Shown one piece after another: positions 5,937 through 7,165 of a stretch of 7,165 nucleotides of DNA. Position 1 is the first letter of the stretch. Every line of letters begins with the position of its first letter. The notes under the pieces were generated by a model, which was not told where the DNA came from, searched no databases, and saw only the letters and a list, made by a program, of their open reading frames with translations. The DNA comes from Calditrichota bacterium (GTDB lineage: Bacteria; Zhuqueibacterota; Zhuqueibacteria; Zhuqueibacterales; Geothermadaptataceae): positions 1 to 7,165 of the forward strand of contig QQUM01000168.1 of the NCBI GenBank assembly GCA_008501545.1. The letters run 5' to 3'. Position numbers and translations under genes: made by a program.

Positions 5937-6730
5937 GAAATTTTTCGTAAATAGCGCTGGGCCGTAATTTGAACCGACATTTTTTCGTTGCTTGCAAGAA
6001 TGCCTTCCAGTTCCTGTTCAGCGAGATTATTCTCACCAACCCGGAACAATGCTATCCCGATCATAAGCCTGGCTTCTGCTGATTTTACAGCATGCGGAAA
6101 CAAAGCGACTTTTTCGTATTCGACCACTGCAGCATAGAAAGCACCCATGGCAAAATAGGCTTCCCCTATCCAGTGCTGGCACTGGTTTGCAAGTGGATGC
6201 GCTGAATTGAATTCCAGCAGCGTCCGGAATGTTTCAATCGCCTCCACATAATGCTGGCTGTAATACAGATCCACGGCTTTTTTATACAATGGTGCAAATT
6301 CCAGCACTGGCGGACGTTTATATTGTCTTTTTCCTTTCACCGGCTTTTTGCGTACGGCAATTGCAGACACGTCATCCATTTTTACTGTGGATAATTTCGT
6401 ATGCTGTGCATCGACAAGTGTGTTTCCAACCCGGTTCACTGTGGACGGCTTTTTCTTTTGAACAACATATGCCTGCCTTGGCGTTTTCTGTCGTTCGACC
6501 TCCATAATTTCACGTAAACGCTGCATGCTTACATTTTCCGCAACCTGCATCGAATCGATGTCATCCATTTCAGAAAACATAATGTAGCCATCATCATCGT
6601 CATGCTTTTGCTGATCTTCGGTAAAATAGGACGTGCGGGATAAATGCAGCCCACACATGGGAAAAGCGGTGAGTGCAATCAGTGCCAGACTTAAAAGAAG
6701 CCTGTTATATAATTTTTGTTGTCGCTTCAT
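5927..6730 (-). CDS. Exported TPR-repeat protein, CpoB/YbgF-like C-terminal domain
   Basis: This 267-residue protein starts with a basic n-region and a hydrophobic core (KRQQKLYNRLLLSLALIALTAF), a Sec signal peptide. Cys26 follows in FPMC, which is not a standard lipobox because Met occupies the position before Cys. An acidic patch DDDD (44-47) and a low-complexity linker rich in Lys/Arg (about 88-140) come next. Residues 147-263 hold three TPR-like units of the tol-pal YbgF family: YKKAVDLYYSQHYVEAIETF, then HWIGEAYFAMGAFYAAVVEY, then ARLMIGIALFRVGENNLAEQ. CpoB/YbgF acts in the periplasm with Tol-Pal and PBP1B. Here the usual N-terminal coiled coil is not evident and no tol genes are adjacent, so a different periplasmic scaffold role is possible. 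The start ATG has no strong ribosome site (GGATTGACACC upstream). Confidence 0.8.
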   Translation of the reverse strand: MKRQQKLYNRLLLSLALIALTAFPMCGLHLSRTSYFTEDQQKHDDDDGYIMFSEMDDIDSMQVAENVSMQRLREIMEVERQKTPRQAYVVQKKKPSTVNRVGNTLVDAQHTKLSTVKMDDVSAIAVRKKPVKGKRQYKRPPVLEFAPLYKKAVDLYYSQHYVEAIETFRTLLEFNSAHPLANQCQHWIGEAYFAMGAFYAAVVEYEKVALFPHAVKSAEARLMIGIALFRVGENNLAEQELEGILASNEKMSVQITAQRYLRKISQA

Positions 6731-6757
6731 GGTGTCAATCCAGTAAAAAAATTATTT

Positions 6758-6886
6758 ATGAAAAAATTTCGAGTAGTCTTCACATTGAAAAAAGAGACGG
6801 GAAATCGTCACGCAATTAGAATGCCATATTATCCAGATCCAATTCATCTATTTATGCAGGCAGGCCTGAAACACCGGTGGGTCTGA
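6758..6886 (+). CDS. Doubtful small ORF, 42 residues
   Basis: An ATG 27 bases from the divergent TPR start opens a 42-codon frame beginning MKKFRVVFTLKKETGN and ending GLKHRWV, with TGA at 6884-6886. The composition is basic and amphipathic, without a signal peptide, and matches no family I know. The leader (AAAAAAATTATTT) has no Shine-Dalgarno match, though that is true of most genes in this window. It overlaps an equally unproven minus-strand frame, so chance is the likeliest explanation. Confidence 0.15.
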   Translation: MKKFRVVFTLKKETGNRHAIRMPYYPDPIHLFMQAGLKHRWV

Positions 6887-6928
6887 TTCGAAGCGTAAAA
6901 TTACACTCTCGTATTTCACTGTTTCAGG
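6865..6928. repeat. 9-bp perfect inverted repeat
   Basis: CCTGAAACA (6865-6873) and TGTTTCAGG (6920-6928) are exact reverse complements separated by 46 bases. The spacer contains a further short hairpin, GTAA/TTAC (about 6896-6905), and the palindrome CACCGGTG (6872-6879). No T-run follows on either strand. It could be an mRNA structure beyond the transporter gene, a paired operator or a dispersed repeat unit. Confidence 0.4.
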
Positions 6929-6990
6929 ATGTTGCGACAGGACATTTTCTAAAAAATGCGACAAAACAAAATTTTACAAATAAAAAAAAA

Positions 6991-7165
6991 CTACTTCACC
7001 GCAAAACCAAATACGAATGGTGAGAGCATATAAACAAGAGCTGTTATGATGAATATGAATATTATGTTCAGCCAGATGCCAGCGCGCATCATTTCACTAA
7101 TCGTGATTTTGCCACTGCCGTAGATGGTGGCGTTGGGTGGTGTAGCCACCGGCAGCATGAATGCA
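6991..7165 (-). CDS. DASS/SLC13-family (sodium:dicarboxylate/sulfate) symporter, C-terminal end
   Basis: Reading the minus strand from the window end gives 57 residues and a TAG whose complement is at 6991-6993. The first full codon is 7164-7162, and the gene start is outside the window. The fragment opens with [18 protein letters not shown], continues [15 protein letters not shown] and ends with one hydrophobic helix and FVFGFAVK. The LPVATPPN motif, the glycine-rich turn and MxxAGIWLN are characteristic of the last two transmembrane helices of divalent anion:sodium symporters (VcINDY/CitT/SdcS group). These carry dicarboxylates, citrate or sulfate into the cell with sodium. Substrate cannot be told from this part. 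A T9 run lies right after the stop on the minus strand, but no clear stem precedes it. The 260-base gap argues against an operon with the TPR gene. Confidence 0.88.
   Translation of the reverse strand, partial: AFMLPVATPPNATIYGSGKITISEMMRAGIWLNIIFIFIITALVYMLSPFVFGFAVK

Larger units (their letters stand above)
6731..6990. other. 260-base gap between the DASS transporter and TPR genes
   Basis: Both flanking genes are on the minus strand, so the TPR gene promoter should lie here, but no convincing -35/-10 pair was found. The stretch contains an inverted repeat (6865-6928), two copies of TGCGACA (6933-6939 and 6957-6963), and two short overlapping open frames: 42 codons on + (6758-6886) and 38 codons on - from a TTG (6848-6964). 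Neither has a ribosome site or a recognised family. AT-rich runs flank both sides. Confidence 0.4.

Noticed and set aside
1..7165. CRISPR array, tRNA/rRNA genes, IS elements, toxin-antitoxin or defence genes
   Set aside because: No regularly spaced direct repeats with unique spacers, no transposase, integrase or nuclease motifs other than the PLD HKD pair, and no tRNA-like cloverleaf were seen.

Overview
The window (7165 bases, moderate GC) looks like ordinary chromosome from a Gram-negative (diderm) bacterium. The evidence is a CpoB/YbgF-type periplasmic TPR protein, a WbqC-family polysaccharide protein, a YceF-type Maf protein and a DASS-type transporter. The exact lineage cannot be fixed from the sequence. 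The Maf protein is of the subgroup best known from Gammaproteobacteria. The ProA C-terminus resembles versions from outside the Enterobacteria. None of the seven complete genes has a strong AGGAGG-type ribosome binding site. No phage, plasmid, IS transposase, CRISPR, tRNA or rRNA signal is visible.

Layout. (1) 1-761 (+): C-terminal part of proA (proline synthesis). It is followed by a 270-base convergent gap holding an imperfect palindrome (771-834) and a likely terminator (840-890). (2) 1031-2119 (-): a soluble two-HKD phospholipase D/cardiolipin-synthase-like protein. (3) 2120-2390: a divergent gap with a three-copy 9-bp degenerate tandem repeat. (4) 2391-5884 (+): five genes in one direction, namely family-2 glycosyltransferase, YceF-type Maf nucleotide pyrophosphatase, small VTT/DedA-like membrane protein, HAD phosphatase and WbqC-family protein. 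Maf/VTT and HAD/WbqC are joined by 4-base ATGA overlaps, so at least those pairs are probably co-translated. (5) 5927-6730 (-): an exported TPR protein, convergent with the WbqC gene. (6) 6731-6990: a gap with an inverted repeat, a repeated heptamer and two small doubtful reading frames. (7) 6991-7165 (-): the last 57 codons of a DASS/SLC13 symporter cut by the window end. It has no start codon of its own in the window and was found by reading the minus strand.

How they may work together. The five-gene + strand block has an envelope flavour: a glycosyltransferase with a C-terminal membrane-proximal segment, a VTT-domain membrane protein (the superfamily includes DedA, implicated in recycling of polyprenyl-phosphate lipid carriers), a sugar-phosphate-type HAD phosphatase and a WbqC protein (a family tied to O-antigen loci). 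Maf looks like a housekeeping passenger. A small glycan or lipid-carrier module is a reasonable inference but is not proven. The most noteworthy points are the altered catalytic motif of the HAD protein, the degenerate N-terminus and C-terminal motif of the WbqC protein, and several short palindromic or tandem intergenic elements that may be dispersed repeats. I do not see a clear novel defence or mobile system.
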